Assembly (NCBI RefSeq): GCF_003219795.1
Contig: NZ_QJVC01000014.1
Span: 19,661-83,660 of the forward strand
Length of the DNA stretch: 64,000 nucleotides
Direction: 5' to 3'
Origin: Arthrobacter psychrolactophilus
GTDB lineage: Bacteria; Actinomycetota; Actinomycetes; Actinomycetales; Micrococcaceae
The translations under genes were made by a program, and so were the position numbers. The number at the start of each line of letters is the position of its first letter. Positions within the stretch are counted from its first letter, which is position 1. Shown piece after piece: positions 39,937 to 49,323 of the stretch. A model generated the notes under the pieces. The model saw only the letters and a list, made by a program, of their open reading frames with translations, was not told the origin of the DNA and made no database searches.

Positions 39937-41712
39937 CTAGGCAATCAAGCTTTGTACCTGAACACCATGGAAACGGTCCAGAATAGTGACGGCATGGCCA
40001 ATTTCCTCAGCCACCTTGGCCTCATTCCAGCCCAGCAGACCGGCCAAAGCGGCGGCCGTCTCGGCTAGCAATTCGCTCGTGACCAAGCCGCGGAAGGCCA
40101 GCGAGGTGCGACGAATCATGACGTCGATGAGGTGACCAATTTGTTCGTGCTCAACCATGAATGCAACCTCGCGGTCGCTCAGCTCGGCGGTGGAATCAAA
40201 GACAGTGTCTTCTCCCTGTGCCAGGTATGCGAGGACAGTTTCGGCGCGCGTTCCATAGCGGGTCAGCAAGACGCCGGCACGGGCCGCGTCCACGGAGTCG
40301 CTCGTGTGGGAGCCGATCCAGGCTTCGACGCCTGCGCTCGTGGCCGGGAAGTTCACGCCGCCACCGATGGGAAGTTTCGCCGTCGAGGTTTTCCGCGAAG
40401 CGCCAAGGATGGCCAGGACGTCGTTGCTCATGTGCTCGGACAGGGCGCGGAACGTGGTCCACTTTCCGCCGACCAGGCTCAGGACGGGAACCTGGGCTCC
40501 GGCGATCGTGCGGTCTGCACGTTCGATGCGGTAGTCGCGGGAGACGAAGCCCGGTGCGGTTTCATCGTGACGCGGCAGCGGGCGGACTCCGGAGAAGCTG
40601 TAGACGATCTCCTCGCGGCTCACGGCAATGTTCGGGAAGACATGGCCAACGAGGTCAAAGAAGTAGTCGATTTCCTCGTCCGTGCAGACGGCATCCTTGG
40701 TCATATCGGCGTTGACGTCGGTGGTGCCGACCAGAACGCGGTCCCCCATGGGGTAGATCAGGACGATACGGCCATCGGTGTGCTCGAAGAAGATTTCGCG
40801 GCCCTTGCAGGCGGCCAGGAGTTCCGGGTGATCCAGCACGATGTGTGAACCCTTGGTGCCACCCATGAAGCTGGTTCCGGCACCCATGGCGGTGTTGGTC
40901 ATATCGACCCAGGCGCCCGTGGTGTTGACGATGACATCGGCGTTGAACGTGAACGTCTCGCCCGTGAGCTGGTCGGTGAGCTCTACGCCGTCGTCCTTAA
41001 TGGCCGTCATGGCCACATAGTTGGTGGCGCGAGCATTGTGCGTACCGTCCGCGGTAAGGCCGGCCTTCTCGCCATCCTGCAGGACGTCCAGGGTTAGGCG
41101 CTCCGGGTTATGCACGGAAGCGTCGTAATAGGTGGCCGCGTACTTCAGGTTGGCTGGCAGCTGGGGAAGTTCGGCCAGGGCCTTCTTGCGACCCTTGAAT
41201 TCGTGACGGGGAACCGTGCCACCGTCGCGGGAGAAGGCATCGTAAAGCGTCAGGCCGATCTTGATCAAGAAGGCGCCACGCTCCTGCGGCTTACCCTGCT
41301 TGTGGGTCAGGAAGCGCATGGGGGCACTGAGAATGCCAGAGAAGGTGCTGAAGATCGGAATGGTGGTCTGCAGCGGCTTGACGTAGTGCGGAGCGATCTT
41401 GAGCAGGCCGTTGCGCTCAACAACGGACTCCTTCACCAGACGGAACTCACCATTTTCCAGGTAGCGAATGCCACCGTGGATCATGTGCGAGGAGGCACCG
41501 GAAGCACCCTGGCAGTAGTCGCCACGCTCCACGAGCGCTACGTCAATGCCCTGAAGTGCAAGGTCCCGGAAGGTACCTACACCGTTGATGCCGCCACCGA
41601 TAATTAAGACTCGCGCCTGCGGACGCGCCTTGAGCGCCTCCACCTGCTCACGCACAGCTAACTGCGCGTCCTGTGAATCATCATTCTTACCAGCGTTACC
41701 TAGGATTCTCAC
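39937..41712 (-). CDS. glpD: Glycerol-3-phosphate dehydrogenase (aerobic, FAD)
   Basis: A 591-residue flavoprotein that oxidises glycerol 3-phosphate to dihydroxyacetone phosphate and reduces quinone at the membrane. The FAD motif LIIGGGINGVGTFRDLALQG is near residue 40, followed by SSHMIHGGIRYLENGEFRLV, KGSHIVLD and the C-terminal DAO_C domain. GTG 41712 is preceded by GAGG with good spacing; a start at 41754 is possible. It is first gene of the glp run and divergent from a SorC-type regulator over about 120 bases. Confidence 0.95.
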   Translation of the reverse strand: MRILGNAGKNDDSQDAQLAVREQVEALKARPQARVLIIGGGINGVGTFRDLALQGIDVALVERGDYCQGASGASSHMIHGGIRYLENGEFRLVKESVVERNGLLKIAPHYVKPLQTTIPIFSTFSGILSAPMRFLTHKQGKPQERGAFLIKIGLTLYDAFSRDGGTVPRHEFKGRKKALAELPQLPANLKYAATYYDASVHNPERLTLDVLQDGEKAGLTADGTHNARATNYVAMTAIKDDGVELTDQLTGETFTFNADVIVNTTGAWVDMTNTAMGAGTSFMGGTKGSHIVLDHPELLAACKGREIFFEHTDGRIVLIYPMGDRVLVGTTDVNADMTKDAVCTDEEIDYFFDLVGHVFPNIAVSREEIVYSFSGVRPLPRHDETAPGFVSRDYRIERADRTIAGAQVPVLSLVGGKWTTFRALSEHMSNDVLAILGASRKTSTAKLPIGGGVNFPATSAGVEAWIGSHTSDSVDAARAGVLLTRYGTRAETVLAYLAQGEDTVFDSTAELSDREVAFMVEHEQIGHLIDVMIRRTSLAFRGLVTSELLAETAAALAGLLGWNEAKVAEEIGHAVTILDRFHGVQVQSLIA

Positions 41713-41800
41713 TTCGACCTCATTCGAGTCCCGTTTGATGTGCACCGTACGCACCTGTTCCCACTATTGTTTGAATAACTGGAAAATATAGTCAACATGA

Positions 41801-41816
41801 CTGCACGAACGTGCAG
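41801..41816. promoter_or_regulatory. Candidate operator for the glp regulator
   Basis: The dyad CTGCACG-AA-CGTGCAG lies in the divergent glpD/regulator intergenic region. A -10-like TATAGT (41787-41792) just before it puts the dyad at the likely start of the regulator transcript, a position that fits repression. It may serve both directions. Confidence 0.5.
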
Positions 41817-41832
41817 AAAGGTTCTAGATCAC

Positions 41833-42843
41833 ATGCCTGCCAAGCGAACAAAACAACAGGATGCTCTCAGGGCTGCACAAATGTACTACTTACAGGATCA
41901 GACCATGGACGCGATTGCCCGTGAGCTGCGCACCTCCCGCTCCACGGTTTCGCGACTCCTTTCTACCGCGCGCGACACCGGTCTGGTACAAATCCAAATC
42001 AAAACGCCGTCCGATAGGGCACCGGAACTCGAACGGGTTATTCGTAAGCGGTACAAGGTAGAAGTTCATGTGGTCCCGATCCCCGACACCCTCACGGAGA
42101 TCGAGGTCCTGGAACGGGTGAGTATGCAGGCGGCCCGCACGATCGGGCCGCTGGTTGATTCCAACGCCGTCATCGGGGTGGCTTGGGGATCCACCGTCAG
42201 TACCGTGAGCCGGCACCTGACGCGCAAGATCACCCACGGCACCACGATCGTCCAACTTAACGGGGCAGGGAATACCCAGACCTCCGGCATCACTTACGCC
42301 TCGGAGATCGTGCGCCGCTTCGGCACCGCCTACGGGGCCAAGGTTGAACAATTCCCGGTGCCGGCGTTCTTCGATCACGCCGAGACGAAAGCCATGATGT
42401 GGCAAGAGCGCAGTGTCCGGCGCATCCTCGACCTCCAGGAACGCATGACGATCGCCATCTTCGGAGTTGGCTCCATGGATGCCGAGATTCCCAGCCATGT
42501 GTACTCCGGCGGTTACCTAGACTCCACCGACCTTGATGCCCTCGAGGCCAGTGGTGTGGCAGGCGACGTCGCCACCGTGTTCTTCCGCACCGATGGCAGT
42601 TACGACAACATCTTGCTCAACGAACGCTCCAGTGGACCTAGCATGGAGAGCCTGCGCAAGGTCCGCCGTCGAATTTGCGTGGTCTCAGGACGCAAAAAGA
42701 TCACCGGACTCCGCGGCGCGCTCGCGGCCGGACTCGTCACGGACTTGATTCTGGATGAAACCACGGCCCGGGAGCTGGTCGAGCAAAGCAGCCACGCGAC
42801 GGATCCCATCTTTGGTTTCCTGAACAGCCTTGACGGTATCTAA
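41833..42843 (+). CDS. SorC/DeoR-type sugar-binding transcriptional regulator
   Basis: A 336-residue regulator. The N-terminal helix-turn-helix (AAQMYYLQDQTMDAIARELRTSRSTVSRLL, about residues 14-45) is followed by the SorC effector domain (PLVDSNAVIGVAWGSTVSTVSRHL, FFRTDGSYDNILLNERSSG). Family members respond to phosphorylated sugars. Its divergent position makes it the likely controller of glpD-glpF-glpK with glycerol 3-phosphate as a plausible ligand; that is inference. ATG 41833 (MPAKRTKQQ) was chosen over ATG 41797 because AAAGG precedes it and the dyad at 41801-41816 would otherwise be coding. Confidence 0.88.
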   Translation: MPAKRTKQQDALRAAQMYYLQDQTMDAIARELRTSRSTVSRLLSTARDTGLVQIQIKTPSDRAPELERVIRKRYKVEVHVVPIPDTLTEIEVLERVSMQAARTIGPLVDSNAVIGVAWGSTVSTVSRHLTRKITHGTTIVQLNGAGNTQTSGITYASEIVRRFGTAYGAKVEQFPVPAFFDHAETKAMMWQERSVRRILDLQERMTIAIFGVGSMDAEIPSHVYSGGYLDSTDLDALEASGVAGDVATVFFRTDGSYDNILLNERSSGPSMESLRKVRRRICVVSGRKKITGLRGALAAGLVTDLILDETTARELVEQSSHATDPIFGFLNSLDGI

Positions 42844-42897
42844 AGCCTGCAAGAACCGCGCGGCACTGACGATTCATCAGGAGGGATAGGTAAAGTC

Positions 42898-43737
42898 ATG
42901 GGTATGCATCTGTCTCCTAAATACACGCTCAACAACGGTGTCAGCATCGATCAGCTCGGCTACGGGGTCTTCAAGGTTCCGGCCGAGACCTGTGAGGATC
43001 TCGTCTCGACAGCCCTCGACGCCGGCTACCGGACTGTGGACACGGCTGCGGTCTACGGCAATGAAGAAGGTGTTGGCGCGGCGATCGCTAACGCCGTGGC
43101 GGCTAGCCGGCCGCGCGAGGAACTCTTCGTCACCTCCAAGGTATGGAACACCGAGCAGGGCTACGACGCGACGCTGGCGGCGTTCGATGCCAGCATGGAA
43201 CGCCTCGGCCTGGACTACCTGGACATGTATCTGGTGCACTGGCCCTGCCCGGCCCGTGAGCTCTTCATCCCCACGTACAAGGCCCTGGAAAAGTTGTACC
43301 GTGAGGGTCGCGTGCGCGCCATCGGCGTGAGCAACTTCGAGGAGTCTCACCTCCAGCAGCTCCTGGCCGCGACCGACGTTGTCCCTGCCGTGAACCAGAT
43401 TGAATTGCATCCCTGGCTGACTCAAACGCATCTGCGCGCCGTCCATGCAGAGCTGGGCATTGCCACCCAGGCGTGGAGCCCCTTGGCTCGCGGACTTCTC
43501 TTGAGCGACCCGGTCTTGACCGAACTTGCCGCCGCCCACAGCCGTTCGGTGGCGCAGATTGCCCTGCGCTGGCATGTTCAGTCGGGCCACCTTGTCATCC
43601 CGAAGGCCAGCACTCCTGAGCGTATTGCCGGGAATCTGGCCGTGTTTGATTTTGCGCTGACGGATGCCGAGATGGCCCGGATCGATTCACTGGACCGAGG
43701 CCAGCGTTCCGGCTCAGATCCCAATAAGGTCAACTAA
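42898..43737 (+). CDS. Aldo/keto reductase, 2,5-diketogluconate reductase-like
   Basis: A 279-residue NADPH-dependent reductase. The catalytic tetrad is seen in DTAAVYGNEEGVG (Asp, Tyr), VTSKVWN (Lys) and YLVHWPCP (His). The signature GVSNFEESHLQQLL and the C-terminal VIPKASTPERIAGN identify the AKR5-like branch (prostaglandin F synthase / 2,5-diketo-D-gluconate reductase group). GGAGG lies 14 bases before ATG 42898; the second ATG at 42904 is equally possible. It follows the glp regulator by 54 bases and precedes the hydrolase by two, so the next genes probably share its transcript. Confidence 0.9.
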   Translation: MGMHLSPKYTLNNGVSIDQLGYGVFKVPAETCEDLVSTALDAGYRTVDTAAVYGNEEGVGAAIANAVAASRPREELFVTSKVWNTEQGYDATLAAFDASMERLGLDYLDMYLVHWPCPARELFIPTYKALEKLYREGRVRAIGVSNFEESHLQQLLAATDVVPAVNQIELHPWLTQTHLRAVHAELGIATQAWSPLARGLLLSDPVLTELAAAHSRSVAQIALRWHVQSGHLVIPKASTPERIAGNLAVFDFALTDAEMARIDSLDRGQRSGSDPNKVN

Positions 43738-43739
43738 TC

Positions 43740-44651
43740 GTGTCTGTGTCTCCCCTTGCTGTTAAGCTGGCGCACCGCGAAAGCGCTCATATTCTCGATG
43801 TCGCCGGAACCCCCGTGCATTACTGGGAGTATGCGCCCGAGGATGCCGCTTCAGGCGTCTCGGCTCAGACGATCGTCATGGTGCACGGTTTCCGTGGAGA
43901 CCACCATGGTCTCGAACGCGTCGTGGAGCTTTTGCCCCACTACCGCATCATCATGGCCGATCTGCCAGGTTTTGGTGCCTCGCCCGCGCTCGTGAATGGC
44001 CACCATGATGTGGCTGGCTATGGGAGATTCCTCGGATCATTCCTTGAGGCTTTAAGCCTTGGCCCAGAGACGGTATTGCTGGGCCACTCCTTTGGCTCGA
44101 TCGTTACAAGTCACTTTGTGGCGAATAACCCGGGCCGTGTGTACCCCTTGATCTTGGTCAACCCCATCGCCTCCCCCGCCCTGGAAGGTCCCAAGGGGAT
44201 CATGACGAAGCTCGCCGTATTTTATTACTGGGCGTCGGCGAAACTGCCCGCTGCTCTGGGTAATGCGTTGCTGCGAAGTAAGCTGATCGTTCACCTCATG
44301 AGCGTGACGATGGCCAAGACGCGCGACAAGGAGCTGTTGGGCTTTATTCACGGTCAGCATCACGCGTACTTCAGCGGCTTTGCTAATCGGGATATGTTGT
44401 TGGAGTCTTTTCAGGCATCGGTGAGCGGCACGGTACGTGAAGTGGCCGAACGGCTGACGCTGCCGACGCTTCTCATCGCCGGCGCCGAGGATGAAATCGC
44501 CACACTACCCCATCAGCACACCTTGCTGAAGAAGCTCCCCGATGCGGAACTCGTGGTGATCGATCACGTCGGACACCTGATTCATTATGAAACTCCGGAG
44601 CCAGCTGCCGCCGCTATTATCGATTTCCTTGAAAGGCATCCCGCACCTTGA
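43740..44651 (+). CDS. Alpha/beta hydrolase
   Basis: A 303-residue alpha/beta-hydrolase fold protein. The oxyanion segment MVHGFRGDHHGLERV and nucleophile elbow LLGHSFGSIV (Ser about residue 119) are clear. The acid is in AGAEDEIATLP and the histidine in DHVGHLIHYE near the C-terminus, so the catalytic triad is complete. No signal peptide. GTG 43740 starts two bases after the aldo/keto reductase stop, and its own TGA overlaps the start of the glycosyltransferase. The substrate is unknown; the context with a glycosyltransferase suggests lipid or polyketide-like metabolism only loosely. Confidence 0.83.
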   Translation: MSVSPLAVKLAHRESAHILDVAGTPVHYWEYAPEDAASGVSAQTIVMVHGFRGDHHGLERVVELLPHYRIIMADLPGFGASPALVNGHHDVAGYGRFLGSFLEALSLGPETVLLGHSFGSIVTSHFVANNPGRVYPLILVNPIASPALEGPKGIMTKLAVFYYWASAKLPAALGNALLRSKLIVHLMSVTMAKTRDKELLGFIHGQHHAYFSGFANRDMLLESFQASVSGTVREVAERLTLPTLLIAGAEDEIATLPHQHTLLKKLPDAELVVIDHVGHLIHYETPEPAAAAIIDFLERHPAP

Positions 44652-45757
44652 GCACCTCAGATTCCATGGCGCCAACTCCGTCTCGTGGCAAGCCCACGAT
44701 TGTCATGGATGCACGCTTTACACGTATGGACCATCATGATGGCATCAGCCGTTACGGCGCCTCGCTCATTGAGGCGGTGGCACCGTACGCCAACGTCACG
44801 ATGCTCATTCACGACGAACGCCAGTTGGCGCTGTTGCCGGATCTCCCGTGGGTCAAGATCAACTCGCCGCTCTCACCGTTGGAACTTTTCGTCTCCCGCC
44901 ACGTCAATAAGCTGGGCGCCGATCTGGTGTTTTGCCCGATGCAGACCATGGGCAGCTGGGGCAGAAAGTATCCCCTGGTCCTGACGCTGCACGATCTGAT
45001 CTACTACGTGCACCCGACGCCGCCTGGCTTCTTGCCTGCCCCGGTGCGCGTGCTCTGGCGTTTGTATCACAAGGCGTATTGGCCCCAGCGCCTGCTGCTC
45101 AACCGGGCCAATGTGGTGGCCACGATTAGCCAGACCACCTTGGGGCTCATGCGTGCGCACAAGCTCACCAAGCGCCCCATTCAGATCGTAGGTAACGCGC
45201 CACAGGGCGGGCGGCCCCCCCGCGATCCTGCCGTGACCCCGGAGAAGACGCTCACTTACATGGGCTCATTCATGCCGTACAAAAACGTCGAAACGTTGAT
45301 CCGAGGCATGGCCGGACTGCCAGATTTCACCTTGAATCTCCTCAGCCGCATCACCCCCGATCGTCGGGCGGAGCTGGAGGCCATCGTGCCGTCGGGATCT
45401 AAGGTGGTCTTCCACAACGGCGTCACCGATGCCGAATATGATGAGCTGCTCTTGCGCACAACCGCACTGGTCACCCTCAGTAAGGCCGAGGGCTATGGCC
45501 TTCCGCTCGTAGAAGCGATGGCACTGGGAACCCCCGTTGTGGTGGCCGATACGGAGATTTTCCGGGAGGTGGGCGGTTCGGCCGCGTACTACGTGCCTGC
45601 CGATTCACCTGAAGATTTTGCCGCGGCCGTGCGCGGACTGGCCGACCATGAAAAATGGGCCACAAGTTCCCTAGCTTCGGTGGCCCGTGCGGCGACGTTT
45701 ACGTGGGACGCTTCGGCCCGGGAATTGTTGGCCATTGCGGAGGAACTTCGCAGGTAG
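44648..45757 (+). CDS. Glycosyltransferase, GT4-type
   Basis: A 369-residue GT-B fold glycosyltransferase. The acceptor half starts PTIVMDARFTRMDHHDGISRYGASL with the usual Gly-rich element. The nucleotide-sugar half has LTYMGSFMPYKNVETLIRGM and the EX7E motif KAEGYGLPLVEAMALGTPVV (about residues 280-300), matching retaining GT4 mannosyl/glucosyltransferases. The start is probably TTG 44648, whose TTGA overlaps the previous stop, so it is translationally coupled. The acceptor is not identifiable; the peripheral membrane association typical of GT4 enzymes is likely. Confidence 0.86.
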   Translation: MSTSDSMAPTPSRGKPTIVMDARFTRMDHHDGISRYGASLIEAVAPYANVTMLIHDERQLALLPDLPWVKINSPLSPLELFVSRHVNKLGADLVFCPMQTMGSWGRKYPLVLTLHDLIYYVHPTPPGFLPAPVRVLWRLYHKAYWPQRLLLNRANVVATISQTTLGLMRAHKLTKRPIQIVGNAPQGGRPPRDPAVTPEKTLTYMGSFMPYKNVETLIRGMAGLPDFTLNLLSRITPDRRAELEAIVPSGSKVVFHNGVTDAEYDELLLRTTALVTLSKAEGYGLPLVEAMALGTPVVVADTEIFREVGGSAAYYVPADSPEDFAAAVRGLADHEKWATSSLASVARAATFTWDASARELLAIAEELRR

Positions 45758-45809
45758 TCATGGCTTCGCCACCACCCACATGTCGGGGTATCCGGCGGGT
45801 GGGCGGGCG

Positions 45810-47924
45810 CTAGAGGACGTCGAGCCCGTCACAGCGCACCTGGACAGGTGCACCGACGCGGCGGGCGGCGTTGGAGGCCTTCAGGGCCCGCAGCTCGGCC
45901 GTGATGGAAGCGGCCATGGCATAGGGGAACAATAGGATAGTTCGGTAGTCGGGCGCCTCGTCGCTGGGCGCCCCGGCCCGGGCGAAGAGTACCGGCGCAG
46001 GGCCAATACTTCGCACCTCCGCAGGAAGTGTCAGGGCAGCCTGGAATGCGGCCACATCAGCCTCGGAACCCGTCAGCGAAGCCAGACGCATGGCCGGAGG
46101 CAGGCCCAGCTCGTGCCGTAAGGCAAACTCGCGTTCGGCATGACCGGCAGGGTCCCAGCGAACCAGTGTGGAAACCTCAGGAGATTCATCGGCCGTCACG
46201 ACCACAATGCCGCCGTCCTTGGCGGAGCGGACCAGAGCCGCAGCATTCATCCAGCGCCGTAGGGTCTCCTCGCCGGCTCTCAAGGATTCTCGCCGCAGCA
46301 TCGAATCGCCATCCAACAACAAAGCAGCCGCGTAGCCGTGCGGGGCAACAGGTTCCGCACCGATCGTCGCGACAACAATGGCCGGCCGATCCCCCACCGT
46401 GGTCTTTATGTGCTCACCGGAAGAAGAAATGACGGGCACCGACGGGAAGGCCCGGCCCAATTCCTCCGCTGTACGCAGGGCACCCACCCATATCGCCCGC
46501 AGCTCATGATTGCCACACGTGGTGCAGCTGAAGGCCGTTTCAACCTGCCCGCACCACTTACACATCACCATCGACGACGCCGATCCGGGTGCACGGGTCT
46601 GCATCAACGGTCCGATGCAGTGACGGCACCTGGCAACCTCGCGGCAGCGCTGGCACGCTAGAGCCGGAGCGTAACCGGTGCGCGCCACCTGAACCAGAAC
46701 CGGCCCAAACTTCAGTGCGAGCCGTGCCGTTTCCCAGGCCCGGTGCGGGAGCCTGGCCAGCGCTGCAGCGGGGTCACGTTCCTGTTCAAAGGAGTCGGAG
46801 GTACTCACGACGCGCGCCGCGGCCTTGCGAATCTCCGGACGGGCCGCCACGAGCTCCTGAGCCCACCCGGTGGCGATGAGGCGTTGGGATTCGCTGCTGC
46901 GGCTGTGCCCGGCCATGAGAACAGCCGTCCCCTCGATCTCGGAGCGCAGCAGCAGCACGTCCCGGCTGTGTTGATAGGGGGCGCGCCGTTCCACATGGAG
47001 TTCGTCGCCATCGTCCCAGCAACACACGAGTCCCACATCGTGCACGGGAGCATAGGCTGCTGAACGGGTGCCGATGACGATCCGCACATCACCTGAGAGG
47101 ACCCGCAGGAAGTTGGCATAGCGCAGGCTCGGGCCATCGTCGGCCGTGAGTTTCACGAAGCTATCGGCCGGAAGGACGGAGGCGAAGGCGTGCTCCAACA
47201 ATTCCAGATCCCGCAGATCGGGCACCACCACAATGGCGCCTCGACCAGACAGCTGGCAGTACGCCGCGACCTGAGCCAACTGATGGTGCCAGGACAGTGG
47301 CCCCCAGCCACGCAGTGCCCCGAACACCGCCTTGGGGCTGGCCCCCATGGCCAGTTGGGTCAGGAAATCCTCCGCGTGAGGATACTCGGCAAAGAGAGAA
47401 TGTCCGGGTTTGGCCGGTTCCACGCTTTCTAGGGCAGCCTCGCCCGACTCGGCTGCGGCTTGCTCGGCAGCCTTCTTCAGATACACCTTTTCGAGGCTGG
47501 CCACACGCGGCGGAACAGCCACGCGCAACACATCGGCTACGGTTCCGGCATACCGGGCGGCCACCTTCCGGGCCAGTTCCAAGACCTGGGGCGCGAGCAC
47601 GGGCACTGCCGAATACACACGTGCCAGGGGGACCAGCCGAGAACTCTCTGATTCGGCCACCCGGGCCACCAAGAATCCATTGAGATCTTGACCAGAGAAC
47701 TTTACCCGCACCCTCACACCTGGCTGAGCCTCGGCGTCGAACTCCAAGGGAACTGAATAATCGAAGATCCGATCCAGATGGGGCAGCGGCGAGTCAATGA
47801 TGACCTGGGCGACCGCCAGGTGCGGCGCAAGCACGACTCCGCTGTGCGGATCGGCGATGCGTTCCTTGGCCACGAAACCGCTCAGGAGGCTCAATTGCAC
47901 ACCCTGACCGAGATCCTGATCCAT
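45810..47924 (-). CDS. priA: Primosomal protein PriA-like, ATPase-degenerate
   Basis: A 704-residue protein with PriA architecture. It has an N-terminal 3'-DNA-binding domain (LPHLDRIFDYSVP, GVRVRVKFSGQDLNGFLV), a helicase-like core and a zinc-binding module (CQRCREVARCRHC, CKWCGQVETAFSCTTC). Neither a GKT-containing Walker A nor the DEEH motif is visible: the equivalent regions read ASPKAVFGALRGWG and WDDGDELHVERR. This matches the known actinobacterial PriA that has lost ATPase residues. GGAGGGG lies five bases before ATG 47924. It ends the array after metK and converges on the glycosyltransferase gene. Confidence 0.88.
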   Translation of the reverse strand: MDQDLGQGVQLSLLSGFVAKERIADPHSGVVLAPHLAVAQVIIDSPLPHLDRIFDYSVPLEFDAEAQPGVRVRVKFSGQDLNGFLVARVAESESSRLVPLARVYSAVPVLAPQVLELARKVAARYAGTVADVLRVAVPPRVASLEKVYLKKAAEQAAAESGEAALESVEPAKPGHSLFAEYPHAEDFLTQLAMGASPKAVFGALRGWGPLSWHHQLAQVAAYCQLSGRGAIVVVPDLRDLELLEHAFASVLPADSFVKLTADDGPSLRYANFLRVLSGDVRIVIGTRSAAYAPVHDVGLVCCWDDGDELHVERRAPYQHSRDVLLLRSEIEGTAVLMAGHSRSSESQRLIATGWAQELVAARPEIRKAAARVVSTSDSFEQERDPAAALARLPHRAWETARLALKFGPVLVQVARTGYAPALACQRCREVARCRHCIGPLMQTRAPGSASSMVMCKWCGQVETAFSCTTCGNHELRAIWVGALRTAEELGRAFPSVPVISSSGEHIKTTVGDRPAIVVATIGAEPVAPHGYAAALLLDGDSMLRRESLRAGEETLRRWMNAAALVRSAKDGGIVVVTADESPEVSTLVRWDPAGHAEREFALRHELGLPPAMRLASLTGSEADVAAFQAALTLPAEVRSIGPAPVLFARAGAPSDEAPDYRTILLFPYAMAASITAELRALKASNAARRVGAPVQVRCDGLDVL

Positions 47925-47967
47925 GGCTCCCCTCCTTAGCTGCGGTGTAGTGAAAAGTCTGTTAAAC

Positions 47968-48017
47968 CAGCTAAGCACAGCCCACCGACAAAGTAGTCAG
48001 CGCACCGTGCTTAGCTG
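47968..48017 (-). terminator. Possible terminator between metK and priA
   Basis: An 11-bp perfect repeat CAGCTAAGCAC/GTGCTTAGCTG (47968-47978 and 48007-48017) with a 28-base loop, just downstream of metK. No U-tract, so it may only attenuate read-through. Confidence 0.4.
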
Positions 48018-48035
48018 TGGATAACGAGACGCGAA

Positions 48036-49238
48036 TTACGCGTTGAAGTAGGCCTTCAAGGCGTCAACGCGATCCAAGTTCTCCCACGTGAAATCGGCGT
48101 CATCGCGACCGAAGTGGCCGTGAGCGGCCGTCTTGGCGTAGATGGGACGCTTGAGGTCGAGGCTGTCGATGATGGCCGCCGGGCGCAGATCGAAGATCGC
48201 CGCGATGGCATCTTCAATACGGCGCGGGTCAACGGTTTCGGTGCCGAAGGTCTCAACGTAGACGCCGACGGGGCGGGCCACACCAATGGCGTAACCAACC
48301 TGAATTTCTGCACGTGCGGCAAGACCGGCGGCAACTACGTTCTTAGCAACCCACCGCATGGCGTAGGCGGCCGAACGGTCAACCTTTGACGGATCCTTAC
48401 CCGAGAAGGCACCACCACCGTGACGGGCCATGCCGCCGTAGGTGTCGACGATGATCTTGCGACCGGTCAGGCCAGCGTCACCCACAGGGCCACCCACAAC
48501 GAAGGGGCCGGCAGGGTTAAGGAAGGTCTTGAGTCCGGCAATTTCCAGGCCGGAGGCGTCCATGACCGGGGCGATCACGAATTCCTGCAGATCGGCGCGC
48601 AGCTTCTCCAGCTGGGTGCCCTCGGCGTGCTGGCTCGAGATGACCACGGTGTCTACGGAGACGGGAGTCTCGCCGTCGTAGCCGATCGTGACCTGGGTCT
48701 TGCCGTCGGGGCGCAGGTAGTCCAGCAGGCCGGACTTGCGCACGTCGGTGAGACGTTCGGAGAGGCGGTGTGCCAGGTAGATCGGGGTGGGCATGTAGGA
48801 GGCAGTCTCGTTGCTGGCATAGCCAAACATCAAGCCCTGATCGCCTGCGCCCTGGCTGTCGTACTTGTCCACGGCGGTACCCTCGCGGACCTCGAGGGCG
48901 TTGAAGACGCCGTCGGAAATGTCCTGCGACTGCTGCCCGATGGAGACCGAGACGCCACAGCGGGCGCCGTCGAAGCCGTTGGCCGAGGAATCGTAGCCAA
49001 TGTCCAAGATGGTGTTACGGACGATCGCCGGGATCTCAACGTACGCGTTGGTGGTCACCTCGCCGGCAACGTGGACCAGGCCCGTGGTGGCCATGGTCTC
49101 CACGGCGACGCGGGAATCGGGGTCTTCGGCCAGCAGCGCATCGAGGATGGCGTCGCTGATCTGGTCACAAATCTTGTCTGGGTGGCCTGCCGTCACAGAT
49201 TCAGAGGTGAAGAGGCGCAGGGGGTTTGCTGAAGTCAC
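48036..49238 (-). CDS. metK: S-adenosylmethionine synthetase
   Basis: A 400-residue enzyme making AdoMet from ATP and methionine. Diagnostic motifs are [33 protein letters not shown], the phosphate loop [19 protein letters not shown] and the C-terminal [13 protein letters not shown]. It starts at GTG 49238 with no Shine-Dalgarno. A -10-like TAAAGT (49245-49250) ends six bases before it, so a leaderless transcript is likely even though coaBC upstream could also read through. Neighbours coaBC and priA are the usual ones. Confidence 0.97.
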   Translation of the reverse strand: MTSANPLRLFTSESVTAGHPDKICDQISDAILDALLAEDPDSRVAVETMATTGLVHVAGEVTTNAYVEIPAIVRNTILDIGYDSSANGFDGARCGVSVSIGQQSQDISDGVFNALEVREGTAVDKYDSQGAGDQGLMFGYASNETASYMPTPIYLAHRLSERLTDVRKSGLLDYLRPDGKTQVTIGYDGETPVSVDTVVISSQHAEGTQLEKLRADLQEFVIAPVMDASGLEIAGLKTFLNPAGPFVVGGPVGDAGLTGRKIIVDTYGGMARHGGGAFSGKDPSKVDRSAAYAMRWVAKNVVAAGLAARAEIQVGYAIGVARPVGVYVETFGTETVDPRRIEDAIAAIFDLRPAAIIDSLDLKRPIYAKTAAHGHFGRDDADFTWENLDRVDALKAYFNA

Positions 49239-49323
49239 GTATCTACTTTACTTGGGCTCGTGCCGGACCAAAGAGGTGCCGGACTTGAAATGTCACACAG
49301 TTTGCAGCGCAGGCGCGGCTGCG

